Shown piece by piece: positions 44,476 through 59,600 of a DNA stretch of 64,000 bases. Position 1 is the stretch's first letter. Each line of letters starts with the position of its first letter. A model generated the notes under the pieces. It worked only from the letters and a program-made list of their open reading frames with translations, was not told the DNA's origin and did no database searches. A program made the translations under genes and the position numbers. The DNA comes from Prinia subflava (lineage: Eukaryota; Chordata; Aves; Passeriformes; Cisticolidae): the NCBI RefSeq assembly GCF_021018805.1, contig NC_086248.1:62567985-62631984 (forward strand), in the 5' to 3' direction.

Positions 44476-47400
44476 GGAAGGAGCACTCTGAATCCCATGG
44501 CTACCCACATTTTTAGAGGGATTGTGAAAATTTGCACATAGGGAAGGTCTAAGACTAGAAGTGAGGAATGATCTGTAAAACATGGCTTTCTTCCAAAGAA
44601 CTGAAGAGTTCACTTTTCTAAAGTATATTTAAGGGAAGTAAGAGAGGTAGTGTGATTGAGTTGTAAAAGTATCTTTAATAAGAGAAAATGGTGGGTATTT
44701 TAGGATTTTTCCAGGTCACTCAAAAAAAAAAAAGTAATGAAAGTAAATGTTCTGGACCTAAAGGTGTATAATTTAGATGAGGAAAATTAAGTATATTTTT
44801 ACAAACCCCATAATTGCTCATTTGTCCAAACCACCAAGATAAGCTGTAAATATTAACAAGAATGGTATTTTTATTATCACACTTATTCTTGAGATCTTCA
44901 AATGAAGTTTGAAGTATTTCTAGGAATACATGTTAGCTGAATTCAAATTACTGAGTTTATATAATAATATAATAATATAAAAATAACTGGGAGAAATTCA
45001 ATATACACCAGAAGTCAGAGAACTGGCTAGTTCTTCCTAGCTTTCAGGTTTTTCATCAGCATTTCCAAATCTACGTTTTTAAGCCAGTATACTGTGTATT
45101 CAGTAGCAATACATGGAAGATATCTAAGGGGTGTGTGTGGGGGGGTAAATTAGATGTGGTGAAAAGGGGAAATAGGTTTCTGTACATCTTCTGCAACACT
45201 TTTCTCTCTCCTTTCCTCTCTTTCTCCAAAAACTCTCATGATCATTTCCTTAACAGTCAGCTTACACTGAGCATGATTTTTCTTAGAAAGATAAGGAAGG
45301 TTGATGGAGGTAATACTTAGCAAAATGGTTTTATGTCTGAATTACCAATACTGCTTGCCAGTTCAACTTATCAATTCATAAAGCATATTGAAGGAGATGG
45401 GACAAGGCTGCTTCCATATACAAATATGTATGTAAATATTCTCCAGATATATAAACTGGAGAGTGGTAATACACCCCACGAATTTCTGCTCCAAAATGCA
45501 AAGCCTGAGCAGATGGACAGTCAGAACAGCACTGCAGCTCATGTCAGGACTTTGCTTGTAGCACTGGAATTGTGACTCTGGCTTGTGAAGCAAAATATTT
45601 GCAATGCAGAGCTAGTTTTTATTCCCTCATGCTTTTAAATCAGACATGGGGAGCCTCTAAATTTTTTTTTAAAGGCTTAGGAAACTGTCATAGTCAAGCA
45701 AATAGCTCTTCATGCAGAAGGTTACCTAATTTTTCTTAGTTACTGAAGGCTTTGTACAAATAGAAGGGAACTCATTTTGCAGTGGACACATCTGAGCAGA
45801 TTGGGAGCAGACAGAGATACCTGGGACATTTGTGCAGTTGTGATGAAACTTCCTGATTAATTTAATATCTTCAGAAGCAGCAGATACCATGGATTATTAA
45901 TGATCCAGATGCCTGAAAGCATGCTTGCAGCACAAATGGAGACCAAGGCAGGGAGTCCCTAATTTAACATTGGACAGAAGCTCACACGGTGCAGCAGCAG
46001 TGCCTGGCAGGTGTGGGAGGTCACATCCACAGCAGGAGGCAGGGCATGTTAGTTCAGAGGCAGTCTTGGGTGCAGACAGCTTCCAGGCTGTCAGCCTCGA
46101 TGGGTCGAGTAATGATAGCAGTCTGAGGGGTCTGCTGTCATGGAAGTTGTCTAGGAAAAGTTACCTCAGCAGTGAACTATATTGAAGCATTTACTTGAGC
46201 AATGTACCACTCACAGTCTTGATAGTTTTGCTGAAACGTCCCTCCTAAATGCCTGTGCATGTAAAATTGATCATTTATGTTGCAGCTTTTACATGAGAAC
46301 ACCTTGTTATTGCATGCTGTGTCATGTGTGTGTTTTCTTTTCTAGATCAGTACCAACAGTATTTTTTTCCAAGCTAATTTTCCTTGCTTATCTTATTTTT
46401 CTTCCTTGTTTACCCATAACAGAGCTATTTCTAAGCTGTTTGAAGTCAGCAGAAACACTTGCTAGAGACTTCAAAGGAACCTGAATGTGTTTTCAAGAAC
46501 AGATCAGAACGTGCCTCCTGTGCTGGAGGATCAATTAACTCAGGGAATGTGAAGTGCAAGCAGAGACAGCACCAGGCTCTGTCATTTCTCACAGAAAAGC
46601 ATAATTCTTCTGAGCAGAGAAGATAATTTGTGCAGATTACTGTCATGTTTGAGGAGGTGTGTTTAGGCTGGCATTGAGCAGTCTAAGAAGGCAAGAAACC
46701 ATTTTAATTTGTGACTGGTGACAAGTTTATAGAATTAAAAAGTTTGCTGATGGAAATAGCTATACATCTTGTTTCTAACACATCTTGTTTCTTTGCACTG
46801 AAGATGTATCCTGAATGAAATCTGATTTGGTCTGATTTCAGTGAATCTGCTAGTTAATGTTTCTATTCCACAGTCCCGTGCTTCCCCCCATAAAGCCTGA
46901 TTGATTTTCAGACAGACATAATATGTTTCTCTTTACCACTAACCCATTTCATAAGCCAGCTTGACTTAATTGTGATGTCTTAAAACAACATGAAATTTTT
47001 ACTAAGCTGAGGTTGTAATTGCCTCGTCTGGAATGGCAGTAATTATTGCTAAACCAGGTGGTTGTTTTGTTTTTGGTTTTTTTTTAATTACTGTCTAAGA
47101 ATGATGGCCACTTATATCCATGTGCTTTATGATTTCCTAGTGTATCCAGATATATCAGCTGGTTTTGCCTTGTGCAAGGGAAAATGCTCCCAGTCTGCTT
47201 TGCAAAACACATCTAGACCCTCCCTGCAAGGCTAAAATCTTCCCTGCAAGGCTAAAATTCATGAACTTAGTGGCTTTGGTTGATTGTCAACAAAATCAAC
47301 TAAATGTGTCTGCAATTTTCTGTGTTTATTGTTCTATCAGTTATGACCGATATAATTGCCTTTGTGATTTTTGCATTGCAGCTGTCTTATCACTCACCAT

Positions 47401-49764
47401 TTATCCTGTCTTATGCAATAGAATACATTTGCTGCTTAGATTTACAGATGGTTTATAAAGCCAAGATCCCATTAAATCCGTGTGCATATTGGTTTCTACT
47501 TTAATTCTTATCTAGCCTTCATTTCATGATAAACAAGCACAGACACTGCTCAGGGAATGACTTTCCAATTACAGATACCTGAAGATAAATAATTTTTTTT
47601 TTTTTAATTCACTTGGGAGAAAATTCCCTCTTTTAAGCATGAATAGGAACTTATAGTGAAAGGATAACTTAGGCAAAGTTAGTTACTATTTATGTTGTGA
47701 ACAGAATTATGATCTAAATTGTACATACAGGAGCCAAACAATTTACTTGAGCTATTAGCCTGAGGCTAATGTGCTTCCTTGACTGGTGATGTGACTCCGT
47801 GAGCTCTGTGTTTTAAATAATATTATCCGTGTAATTAATATAGATCGAGGAGATGTTCAGAATTATAATGAATATGGTAACTCTTCAGCTAAACAGATAA
47901 TTATATCAGGAGGAAAGAATTAGCCAAATTGTGTTGGGTTTTGACAGACACTAACATTGTATAGCTATATTTGGCTTCATTTGTCCCCAGCTGATAGAGG
48001 CGACCCAGTCTCCAGAGACAAACAGATGTACATGGTTTGCTCTGTCACCTGGTTCACTGTCTTCTTGTCTGTGGTGTTCTGCTTATGGCAATGAGCTGCT
48101 GCTGCTGCTGCTAGAAACTTAGCACAGGGGCTCATGAGCAAAGCATATAGGCTTTTATCTTTATGCCCAGCAAGGATTTGGCATATTGAAATATTTTAAA
48201 AGTTCCTTCACCCCTATCTCCTTTATTTTGTGTGCGTTTTAATTAATCAAAGCTCTCTGAAGCCAAAGCATTAAGGTTCAGAGGAAAGTTGGTATTCTGG
48301 ATTCAGCTACTAGCCTCTTGGAAACAGTTAAAATTACTCCAAGTGTTCTCAATTTTGAAACATTTTGATGCCAATAATCTGCCTACTGTCTCTTACTACG
48401 GTCTTGGCTGTTTTAAATTTCACTGCACACTGGTTTAATATTTGCTTATGTGCCAAGTTACTAATTAGTAGTGCTAATGTTAATAAAAATTATCTAAAAC
48501 TAGGCCTAAAATGTTCCTCATTTGGCAAAGAAAATACGCATACGTGTTATGAAACTATAAAGGTTTTCCCAACACTATAAAATCTCTGAAGTAGATTTTT
48601 TACAGAGGCAAATCTTTCTGAATACAAGCCTTTGTTCTAAGTTTCAAAGATGCTTAAATCAAAATAAAGGTCAAGATTTCAAATGTCATAATGGAGAACA
48701 TATATATGTATATATATGAATGTCTCTCTCTGTATATTAGATAGTAGCTTTTTCTTTTAGCTATTATTTCTTTTTGATATGTTATATATCAAGCAATAAA
48801 ATCAAATTATATGCATATGTGTTGTAGACGTGCATGTTTAATGTTACATGTGCTCTTTGGGTATAAAATATCCACATAATACATAAATACATGTATATAA
48901 CCATATATAATACTATGAACAAAGCATGAGGCCCTGAATATTTTTACACTCCCTGTTTATTGATTCTTCTTCTTAATTCTGTCCTTTCCTAACTTGACTC
49001 AGAATCACCTATGAAAATGCTGTATCTACAAAACTTATAGAATCTATTATGTTGTCGCAGCCACTACGTGACCTCTTCAAATTCTTGAGTGTATCAAAAA
49101 ATATATATTTGTTGAGGGGTGCAAATATGCTTGGAAAAAAAAAAGTGTCCCCTTTACCCAAGTCTTCTCCTGTTTCTACTTTCATAGCTTGTTTGGTAAA
49201 TTAAAGGACAACTTTCATGGTGCTAATTTTCCTGTAAAGCATTATCCTGTAAGCCCTAGTGAGCACTGACGTCTTTCCCTGTGGTGCGAGATAAAGTGTC
49301 TTACAACTTCCTCACTCCAGAGAACTGGTTTTTTTGGTGGATTCATAGCACTCATTTTTAGTAGTGCCCAATCAAAAAAGTATAGAGACCGTAAGACTGA
49401 AAATAAAAACAAAATTAAAATATTTCCATATTTGGTGTGTACAAAGAGTCATTCACCCCTGGCAATTGTAGTAAGAGCTCTATAGTATAGTCCCTAATCA
49501 CAGGCCCCTCTTATGACGTCCTCTGTTTTTATCAGGTTTCTATCAGAGTGGTGTACTTTCACTTTTTGTAGGCAAAACATTGTGAAATCTAATTTTTCTT
49601 GAAGAGTCTTCATCTTACTAAAATTATTCAAAGAACAAAAAGAGTTTTAATTTTTTTCATACTTAAGGAATATTAGGCAGGAATATAATTCAGAACTACA
49701 AATATAGTTCGGTTAAACTTTTTTTGCAATTAAAATGAAGTTATAAAACTCTTCTGTATTTATC
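44476..49764. other. intergenic unique DNA
   Basis: 5.3 kb with no recognisable gene or transposon. It includes an exact-period 20-bp tandem duplication at 47221-47260, a (CTG)5-like run near 48098-48113, and an AT/TA-rich tract near 48700-48725. TAATTA-containing, homeodomain-like sites near 47835 are suggestive only. Confidence 0.5.
47221..47260. repeat. 20-bp tandem duplication
   Basis: 'tccctgcaaggctaaaatct' is followed directly by a second copy that differs only in the last two bases. Confidence 0.85.
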
Positions 49765-50640
49765 ACAAAATCATAGAGGAAATGACTTATTAAGGCTGGA
49801 AAAGACTTCCAAGATCACTGAGTCTAATCTTTGAACAAACAACACTGAAAACAGCACTAAGTGCCATGTCTAGTTGTTTCTTAAACATTTCTGGTCATGG
49901 CGATTCCACATCCTTCCTGGGCAGCTTGTTCCAATTCTTAACCACCATTTCAGGGAAAAATCCTTCTTGATGCCCAACCTGAACCTCCCCTGGTGCAGCT
50001 TGAGGCTATGTCCTCTTATCCTGCCACTGGTTCCCTGGGAGAAGAGGCTGACCCCCACCTGGCTACAGCCTCCTGTTAGGGAGTTGTAGACAGTGGTAAG
50101 ATCTCCCCTGAGCCTTCTTTTCTCCAGGCTTTACAATTCAGCTCCCTCAGCCACTTCTCATAGGACTGACTCTTTAGATCCTTCACCAGTTCTGTTGTCC
50201 TTCTCTAGTTGCTCTGTCACCTCAATGTCTTTCTTTTGGTGAGAGGCCCAGAACCGGACACCTGATTCTACCTGTGCCCTCACCAGTGCTGAGTACAGGG
50301 GGAAAGTCCCTGCCCTGGCCTTGGTGGCTACACTGTTTTTGTTACAGGTCAGGGTGCCATTGGCCTTCTTGGCCATCTGGGCACACCCTGGATCGTGTTT
50401 AGCTGCTGACCAGCACCCTCAGGTTCTTTTCTGCCAGGCAGCCACTCAGCCACTCTGCCTCAAGTGCTGCATGGAGTTGTTGTGACTCAAGGCTAATGAC
50501 CAGCACTCTGTCTTGTTGAACCTCCTACTGTTGGCCTTGCCAGACTGATCCAGCCTGTCCAGATCCCTCTGCAGAGCCTTCCTGCCCTCCAGCAGCTCAA
50601 CAGTCCTGCCCAGTGTGGTGTCGCCTGCATTACTGTTGTA
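49765..50640 (-). mobile_element. CR1 LINE 3' fragment, antisense
   Basis: About 875 bp of CR1 on the minus strand. The plus strand shows 'aaatcatagaggaaatgac' and 'ggctggaaaagacttccaag' at the 3' terminus, then 'cttcctgggcagcttgttcc', 'ctgaacctcccctggtgcag' and 'gatccagcctgtccagatcc'. The internal frames are broken. Confidence 0.9.
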
Positions 50641-53600
50641 AAGTCTTAAACTGTGACATCCATTGAAACTTTCTACTGATTTTAATGACCTTTGAATCAA
50701 ACCCCCAGTGTTTTACTTGCTTTTAACTTTGATTGATTTCCACTGTTTCAGATAATTTTCAGCAAACAAAAACAAACACTCAAACACACAGGAGAATCCC
50801 AGTTAATTCTCCAAAAGGAGATGAAATTTATATGCAGTCTACCAGTTTAACTACTCCATGACTCATGGAATGACAAGCATGGTGAGTTTATAAAATCAAG
50901 CTTGTAACAAAGAGGCCAAATGGGAGGTTTAGTTAGTAAGACAAATAATTGTAATCCCTGCACAATGTTCTGTTTGTGCAAAGTATTTGTGTCATCTTTC
51001 CATGGCATAATTAAGCTAAACAGAATTGTTACCTTAATGAACCCCCAAAGTGTCTCACTGGCGTCCATGACTTCCACCACTGATGTTGTCCAAACACCCA
51101 CAGAGCAGAATACTAAATAAATAATGCAAAAATCTAGATTTTTTTTTTTTTTTTTTTTTAGCTGCATCACTAAAATCCTATAGTGCCTAAACTATTCTAC
51201 AAGCTGGAACTCCTTTCTTTATGAAGTAAACTCAGCTGCTGGGACTGACTGGTGGTCTAGCTGAAAATCCACAAAATTCTGAGACAGATTGTTTGGTCCT
51301 ATTATCAACTTCTAATATTACATTTTGTTAGGAGTAAAGGACTCCTGACAGATGAGTTTAGGACCAACACATCCTTTTAAGATGAGGGTTCAGTGTAATT
51401 ACAAAGTAATCAGTGTAATCACTAGCAAGCATCCCTTACAATCTTAGGCAAACAGAAAATTGCCTATATATTCTTTATTTCTATGGGTTTTATTCCTTTT
51501 CAGCAGAAATTATTTTCAATTTATTTTTAAATAAAATCCACAGTAGACAAAATTCAGTATTATATAAGCCTATAATTTGTAATTAAGTAGGAAAATTTCA
51601 ATGCCTCCTCTCTTCTTCTCACATGTGCATTGCAATCACATCACATCCTCCCCTCATTTTCATGTCAAAATAGTAGGGGAAATGAAGCAGAAGAAACTCA
51701 TCATGTCTTCCTTGTCAAGCATGACAAGTAGGAGGCTCTACAGGCTAAATAAATTATCTGCCATTTTCCTCTGGCCAGGAAATTAATTTGCAACAGTTTT
51801 TAAAACTTTTAGTGAACATCAAAAGAAGTTAACATTCAGAAGTACTTAAGTACAACAACATAGAAAAAGAAACCCTACACTTCTTATCTTCTTATGTGCT
51901 GGCTGCTGTCTTATCTCTGATACAGTCCTAGCTAGAAGGAAAACCAGAGATTTTAGCTGATACTGACTGAGTGCTTAGCTCTCAAATAACAAGTTTGAAG
52001 CTACTTTTGTCAGTTTTCTAGTGGTTTAAAATCTGAAACCTGAACAAATATTCTGTCTTGAGTTTTGTCTCACTGAGTCTCTGTCCCTTGCACAGTGCTG
52101 GCCATTCACTGATCCTGAAATCAAATGCGCATGTGTAAGACATGTTTTTCTCATGTGGTCTGCAGTGTATGCTTGGAGATTCCTTTAGACATCACAACAG
52201 CCATTGATATCAGACTCATTAGCCTGTGCTTGGCTCAGCTGCTCCCAAAGCTGGGAATTTGAACTTCTTGGCAGCTTTAGACATCAAAACCACATTGCTA
52301 TTTGTGTGACTTTGCCCAAGAGTGGGAGCTGTTCTGGAGTTGCTCACAAACTGCAGGAGATTTAGGGGCCACAGATCAGTTGTCTTACACCACATCACTG
52401 GGTGTCCCAAAATCATATCTGCATCTGCTTTACTTGGTGACTGTCAATGGGAAAGGGAAGTGTTTCATTCCAAACCCTCACTCGATGCAAATCAATATCA
52501 CCAAAGTGAGCAGAGCGATAGCACTGGGTGTTGGCCCATGCTGTGTTTTGCTCCTTGAAGTGTATTTTCCTCTCCATTAAATGTTACGGACTCTCACAGG
52601 CCAGAAGTATTACTTCACATTACCAAAAGCATGTTTTATGCATGTGTTAATAATGTCCTACATAATTTAATATAATGTATTCTTAACTTGCTATTTAATG
52701 CAAATAACACAACTATCATAAAGAAGCACACATAATTTTATGCAAAGAGCATTCTAGCTGTCTATTCCTGGTATCCACATGAATAGCTATTTCTCTGATA
52801 TATCTTCTGGGCTAAATATTTTTATACATTTCAGACCTACTTGACTGAATAAAAAAAACTTCAAGAAAATATATTAGGTAAATTTAGACCAATCTCAAAG
52901 CTTTTTCTTGAAAAGGTTTGTTTCAGAACATACATAGAATCTGGGCTGTTTAGCATTTCAAGAAGAGAGAATGTTCTCTAGACACTTTTTTCTCCTTTTG
53001 TTTTTTTTCATTTGTAAGCCTATTGTTTATCTTGAAAACGTTGTTCTGTTGTACAGGAAATTATTAATTTCCTTTGTCTGTTTCCATTTTTCATACGCTT
53101 GCTCTGTGATTTTCAGGCTCTATTGCTTCCTTTTGGTTCCTTTACCATTTGCAGGGGAGAGGGGAAAAATGCTGCCCATTTTTATTTTATGTTCTCTTCC
53201 ATTTTCCCTCTCCTGTTACATTTGTGCAAGTCCTGTCTTACCTTTTTCATTCAATTTTCTCTCAGAATTCCATTGATATGAATTTTAAGAGTATTTAAAA
53301 TATTTTTTTCTTGACCCAGCTTTATTACATTTTTCTAATTTCACTAATGAAGAAACAGATTTAACCAATAGGATCTGATCATCAAACATATATGGTAACA
53401 AAAGGATTAGACTGAGGGCAACACTCTCTGGGGAAAGCTGTAACATTGACTTGCACTTGCATCTTAAAACCAATGCAATTGGTAAAGGGAAAAAGGGGGA
53501 TAATTTAATATATTTCCACTTAGAGATTCCCAGTTTCTACTAGAGAGGTGCCAAGGAGCTGATTTTCAGAAAAGTGATGGGAATGGAGGATAAATTTAGT

Positions 53601-56600
53601 CAGGAATCCTAAATGAAGTGCACCAATGTCCAGAGCACTGGGTGATACTGAGCAGACGTGGAAAGGTCTTGGAGCAGGATTCTGGTTGGATTTTAAATGA
53701 CTACGCATGGGAAAATGTGTCAAGCTATTGAGGATGAGGTCAGTGTGTCTGTTTTCAGTTCAATCATGTCAACAGCCTTCAATAATGCTGACAGTCCTAA
53801 GCCACTGTGAGTAGTTTGTGTATTGCTTGATATTGCAGTTATGTGAATTAAAACTCTTTATGTACCACAAAACCTTTTCAAGAAGCAGAAAGAAATTACC
53901 TGTCTCTTTGTATCTGTTGGTAGAGAAAAAATAATGAGTACACATGGGAAGTTTTGCTTTGCTGGGTATTGCAAAGCAGGAGGCATGTTAGGGAGATGGG
54001 CTCAAAGGAGCCATCCATGGAAGATCCATATCCCAAGGAACACCAAGAATCTGTTTCAGAGGAATTCAGTAGCACATGTGAATATAGATAATTAGGGAAA
54101 GTGTGTTAACGCTGACTTGGTATAGAAGAGTAAAGAGGGAACAACTGAGTAACATTTTCAAAAGTTACACTCTAAAACTTGAGGAAACCCCTTCAAAATC
54201 TGCTCCAACTACTATTTCAAAGTTCAGAAATCACAAAAGAAATGTAATTTCTGTAAGTTTTCTTAACACCATTGAGTGATATTTCACTCTCAGGCATGGG
54301 GAATGTCAGAGGTGTTGCTCTTAATTTGAGTATATGGAGGTGATCTCTCCCAGAGAACTCCTCCCAAATAGTCCTTGGTCACATCTTTCTGAAAATTTCC
54401 CTCCTGGTCCTGCAAGGCCTTAGCCAGCCCTCTAGATATTGAAAGAAGTTCCAGTACTGAGATATTTTTCTTATCATCCCTGAAATCTCTGGCCACTGAA
54501 ATTTATATTCACCAAAGGCATTATAAAAGGTAGTGGGAATGATGAAAATTTGGTAGATACAGGAAAGACTCAGGAAATGTATCATAAACAGTCATAAGAT
54601 AGCATAGAAGATCCAGGCTAGCCAAAACGTAGTCCTTCAGAAAAAGCTGGTGTTTAGTTCACGTAATGCCTCTTATGAAAAATTTCTTAGCTTGTGTGTG
54701 GTTTTGTAACATTTCTACTGCTTTACCACCTTTTTTTTTTTTCTTTTTTTTCTTTATGACCTTGAGGGAATGTCTGCATGCTGCAGATCTGTCCTATTTT
54801 TGCTGCAGGACATAGTGTTCTGTTATGGTGAGATACAAATATTCTCATCTGTACTGATGTCAGCATACCTTGTAATGATGTAAGTTCATGTTCAAGGCTG
54901 CTTTGTAATAAAAGGTGGTTTAAGTTATTGTGGTTACCCAGCTGCTTCTCTTTCCTTAAAAGAGTCACCTGAGAAAAAAAATCTCTGAGCTTGGGCACAA
55001 GTGTGATGACAAGATGAAAAACAAACAAATAAAACCAAAACCTGAAAAGTTTCAGTTTACAACTGATTAAAAAAACTACTTTAGTTCTCAATATTAAGAA
55101 GGACAGAGCTATTTCTGAATGCTCTGCTTACTGAATTTACTGGAGCCAGTGGCAAGTAGTGCTACTCCACATCAAAGTCACGCTCAATGCAGCAGTTTGC
55201 GACAAAGCTGTCAGAACTCCAATAGATGGAAATACTAAGTCATGTATTTCCTAACACACTTCTAGAATTGTCATGTCATCAGGCTGGTCAAACCTGTGGG
55301 TGTGATTGGCCCCTGTCAGTTCTTGTCACACTTGTGCTGGCATGGCACCAGAGAACAGTGACAATCAGAAGCAAGATACTTCCATCTTCTGTACTAAGGA
55401 TGACGTTTGCTTATCCTGTCCTGTATATATGGAGCTGGAAGTTGCAGTAACACTACAGCGCTCCCTGTCTTCTCATCCAAATGCATTCTTCTGTTGTACA
55501 ACTTGTATAAATGGCTATTAGGAACAATCAAGTTTTGTAATATGTGTAAGCAGTCATTCATTAAGCACACTATGCTTTTTAAATCCGTTTGTAACTTGCA
55601 CATTTATCTTGGTTTCTTTGTAATTGCTATGAAATAGAGTTTCAGATTATTATTTACCTGCTGTGTCACAATTAGCATGTTCCTAATAGCTGCAAAATGG
55701 GAAACTAAAGCTGAACATCTGAGTCTAATTAACAGTTCATGTCACACTTTACAGGAACTGATACTTGTTGCTTTTGGCAGAGTTAAGACCCAATAAAATA
55801 TATTCATAATGGTCATATATCATTTGGCATATTATAATGCCAAACTTTAAAATGTGATTAGTAAAAAATGAATGTAATTTGACTTCTGGAGAGGCTGCTG
55901 AGGAAGAGAGGGATATTACATTATGTTTAGGAGATTGATGGAAAGGAGAGAAAATAAAACTGCATTCTTCAGAGTGCAAATTCGCATCCAGTAGAAGCTG
56001 GATTTTTTTTGTCTGCATTATAATGTATAAAGATCACACACAAAAGAATGATGGTTTAGATGTCTCCTGCATAGAGTAGTTTGAGAACATCAAGTGGCAT
56101 CCAGTTAACATTGTCAGGAAGGCATTAAAATCCTGATTTGTACTTCTCTCGGCACTTCCTTGAAGGGTTAATCTAATGGTATCACTGAAGATCCTCTGAA
56201 TTCTGTCTGGGAATTGTCAGCCTTGTTCTAATTAAATAGGAGCCTTGGAAGAGAATTAGCCTTGAAATTTATTACAAAGAGTGAATTCTTCATTGCTTTT
56301 CAGAAATAGGTGTTCTTGTCCCTGGCAGAAATACTTCCTTCCTGTCCTTCCTCCAGTAAAAGGCCTGTGGTTCCTCACATAAATCTGCCTGATTCTGACG
56401 CTGGTATTAACCTTCAGTCCCGCTCTTTATGTTCTTCCTCTTGTATGCATTTTTCAAAATGTTTTCTTTTATTTCCTACTTGCCATATGATATCCTTGAA
56501 TGCTGGTCTCTGCTCCACTGACTTTTTTCTTTTTTTGGGGAAGGGAGAGGTGTGCAGGCCAGGAGGCTAACTAGTATTTTCTTTTTTACCTTACTATCAC

Positions 56601-59600
56601 TTTTTTCTCCCTAACATTCTTACAGTAAATGTTTCAAGGTTCCTATTTAATTACATACCGGCTAACTATTCTCAGAGATTTAGGTGAGATTCAGTGATAG
56701 TCTCATGTTACCAAACAAACAGTGAAAGTGCTAAAGAATGACCAGATGGCTTAAGAACCAGAAATATGAAGGAGATTTTGGTCTTTCTAACTGAAATGCG
56801 TTCACAGTAGGAGCTACCCTAGAGAGATGGAGACTGTGTGAGTACTGGAACAATAGATTTTTTGATCTGACATGATTCTAGGGGAGTTCTATTAAGGAAA
56901 AAGGTTGGGAAGTTATGTTGGTAAAGTCATTTATACAAGAAACTTAAATGAAAATAAAGTTAGTTAACTTGTATGAAAGACTAACAAACAACAGGAAAAC
57001 AAACCAGAAAAAGTGCAAATCTTTGTGAGAATAATAGAAAACTACATAGAGGTACTGACAGGACTTTTTCCATGGGAATTATAAAAGGACTAATAATCAA
57101 TAAAACACAGCTGCAAGACTTCTTAAAGTTACTTTAGAAAACAAGACACTAAATTCTAGTTATTTAAAATAATGCTGCAAAATATGGTAACTGAATATAG
57201 TGAGACTTGCAAACCCACCAATCTTCATGCCACTGAAGACAACAGATTTGTGTGTATGAGTTTACATTGTAAAACACCAGGAGGTGTGTAGTTTCCAAAG
57301 AAGTACACCTCTATTTTGGATAGAGAGGCAAAAGCTTCACATATTTTTAGATGGAACTCAGTCTATACACCAGAAAGATTATTGCCACAGCTGCCTCTGG
57401 GAACTATCTGGGAATTGTTCTACTTCTGTTGCTGTTTCCCACATATGTACAACAAATCCATAGTCATTAAAGCTAGCAGTTGGAAACCCATCAGATTTTT
57501 CAATTATGTGCTCAGGAAACTCCAGATTTGTCACTTAGCACATATTTCATCTTGGGCTCAAGTCTAGATTCTCCAGTCATTCACACATTAACACACACGA
57601 CTAGCACAAACTTCAGCAGGGATTTTTTCCTGGCTTGGCTTGCCACAGAACATCTATTTGGCACCTACCTCCTCTTAAGCACAGTGTTAACATTTTAATC
57701 CTGACCTACAGACAGGTCATCAGCATGAAACACAGGAAACACAGGACACTTGAGGAAGGAGTTTCTGACAGCTATAGAGAGACTCATTCTCTCCAGGGTT
57801 TTTCTGACCTTCACCTGCTGTTCCAGACTTTCTGTCTCCACCTCATACATTTGCCCCACTGTTCACTCTATCTATCCATCCACTTTTTCAGCTTGGCAAA
57901 TCCATAAACCTACATGGCTAACCTCTGACATACCATGCAGACTTACTGCAGAGATCTGCCCATTCATCTTTCTTATTATTTTAAGGAGCACTAACTGCTC
58001 CATCTCCTGAGTGAAAAGCAAAGTTCTGATTGTGTTCATTGTGTTGCATCTCTAATCCTCATAGATATAGATGATTCTTGGATCTCAGTCATTAGCAGCT
58101 TTCATTATAGTACTGTATGTAGAAGTTTTTTTCTCCCACTTCTTCTCATCTCCAAGAGGCCAACACTTGCTGATTTCTACAAAAAAACCAAACCAAACTA
58201 AAACAATCCTGAAAACAATTTAAACATTCATTGCTGCTTAATGTGTAAGCTTACTTAGATTGGTAAAATGGATTAAAAGAGCACATTTTAGTTCAAATAG
58301 CTCCTAGAGAAAAGTGGGGGTATTCCAAGCCTCGTGGCTTTCCTGCTACATATGGCACTCCTGCCTGACCAACTAACTTGTTTTTAATTGTACCACAACT
58401 GTTATTACAAACTGTAAAGACTGAATTTCTTCTTCTGGGTTACACTGGCACAGTTTTTTAGCAGAATTGCTTTGTCAAAAAATAGAGATTTAACATCTGC
58501 AGCAGTTTGTCTCTGTAATAAAGAGGTTCTATCCTGTACCAAACCATGACAACCTCTCAAATGACTATTAACTGGTAACATCAACCACAAGTCAGTTTGG
58601 ACAGATCTCTTTTGGTACTGGCCATGAAAAACATGGAGGCAATAGAGAAAATGCAGTGCCTCATTGTTCAGTTATAAATGGCACAGAGTTGGGGTTTTGG
58701 TCCAGTTGTTACAGAGGTGTACCCAGTTGCTGACCACTGGAGGGGTGCACCATCAACCATCTCCAAATGGCCAGCTGCACTGAGACGGCAGAGACCGTGC
58801 TCTGGCTTTCTCTCCTTGCAAAGATTCAGACTGGCAGTCAGGTGGCTGCTGCAGACTTTTCTGGGTGAAAGAAAGGTGGCTTTGTAACACTGTCAGAGAA
58901 GAGTCAGGGGTAGAGCCAGAGCATCCTGGAGCTGTCCCAAGGTGTGGCAGATTTCTTGTGACACCTCTCCAGAGTTAAAGGCTCACTTGCACTGTGGGAG
59001 AGAGGGAGATGCATTCTATTTTTATGAAACAACAAAAAGGTCTCTATTTTCCCCCAATGTCTTCTATTGTTACATTACCAAATGTCTCCTATGAGTTCTT
59101 TCTCTGATGAACCATTTTCAGCTCCAGAAGCCTTTTATGTCGTATGTTTTGCCTGTTATTCAGACATTAGAATATAATGATTTCTACTTCTCACCCTCAA
59201 GGATTTAAAACCAGATGAAACACCACTGTAAAGCTCATTCTTTACCTTTCAGTATACAGAATAATATATCAGTCTCTCTTTCCGCAGAATGGAATCCACT
59301 GAGGATTAATTTTCTTTTAAAAGATGGCTTATGGTGGCAGATCTGTTTGTATCCTGACACCTTTCTAGAGACAGAAGTATTAATTTTCTGATAATCTTTC
59401 TAAAGTTCTTTGGCAATTCAGTATGCCTGAGTTAGTTCCATAACAATATATATTCTGTCTTTGCAGATAAAAATGACTTAGAAAAATTGATGTTAGTACA
59501 ATGAGCAGCAGACCTGTAAACTTTATTAAGATCCCCCTTACATGTAAGGGGTGTAAGATGCTTCCATTTTAAATGGAAGTAAGATGGAAATATTACTTCC

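Noticed and set aside
54290..54585. Two overlapping minus frames that look mildly protein-like
   Set aside because: They share the same DNA in different frames, so at most one could be real. No family, splice site or conservation evidence is available.
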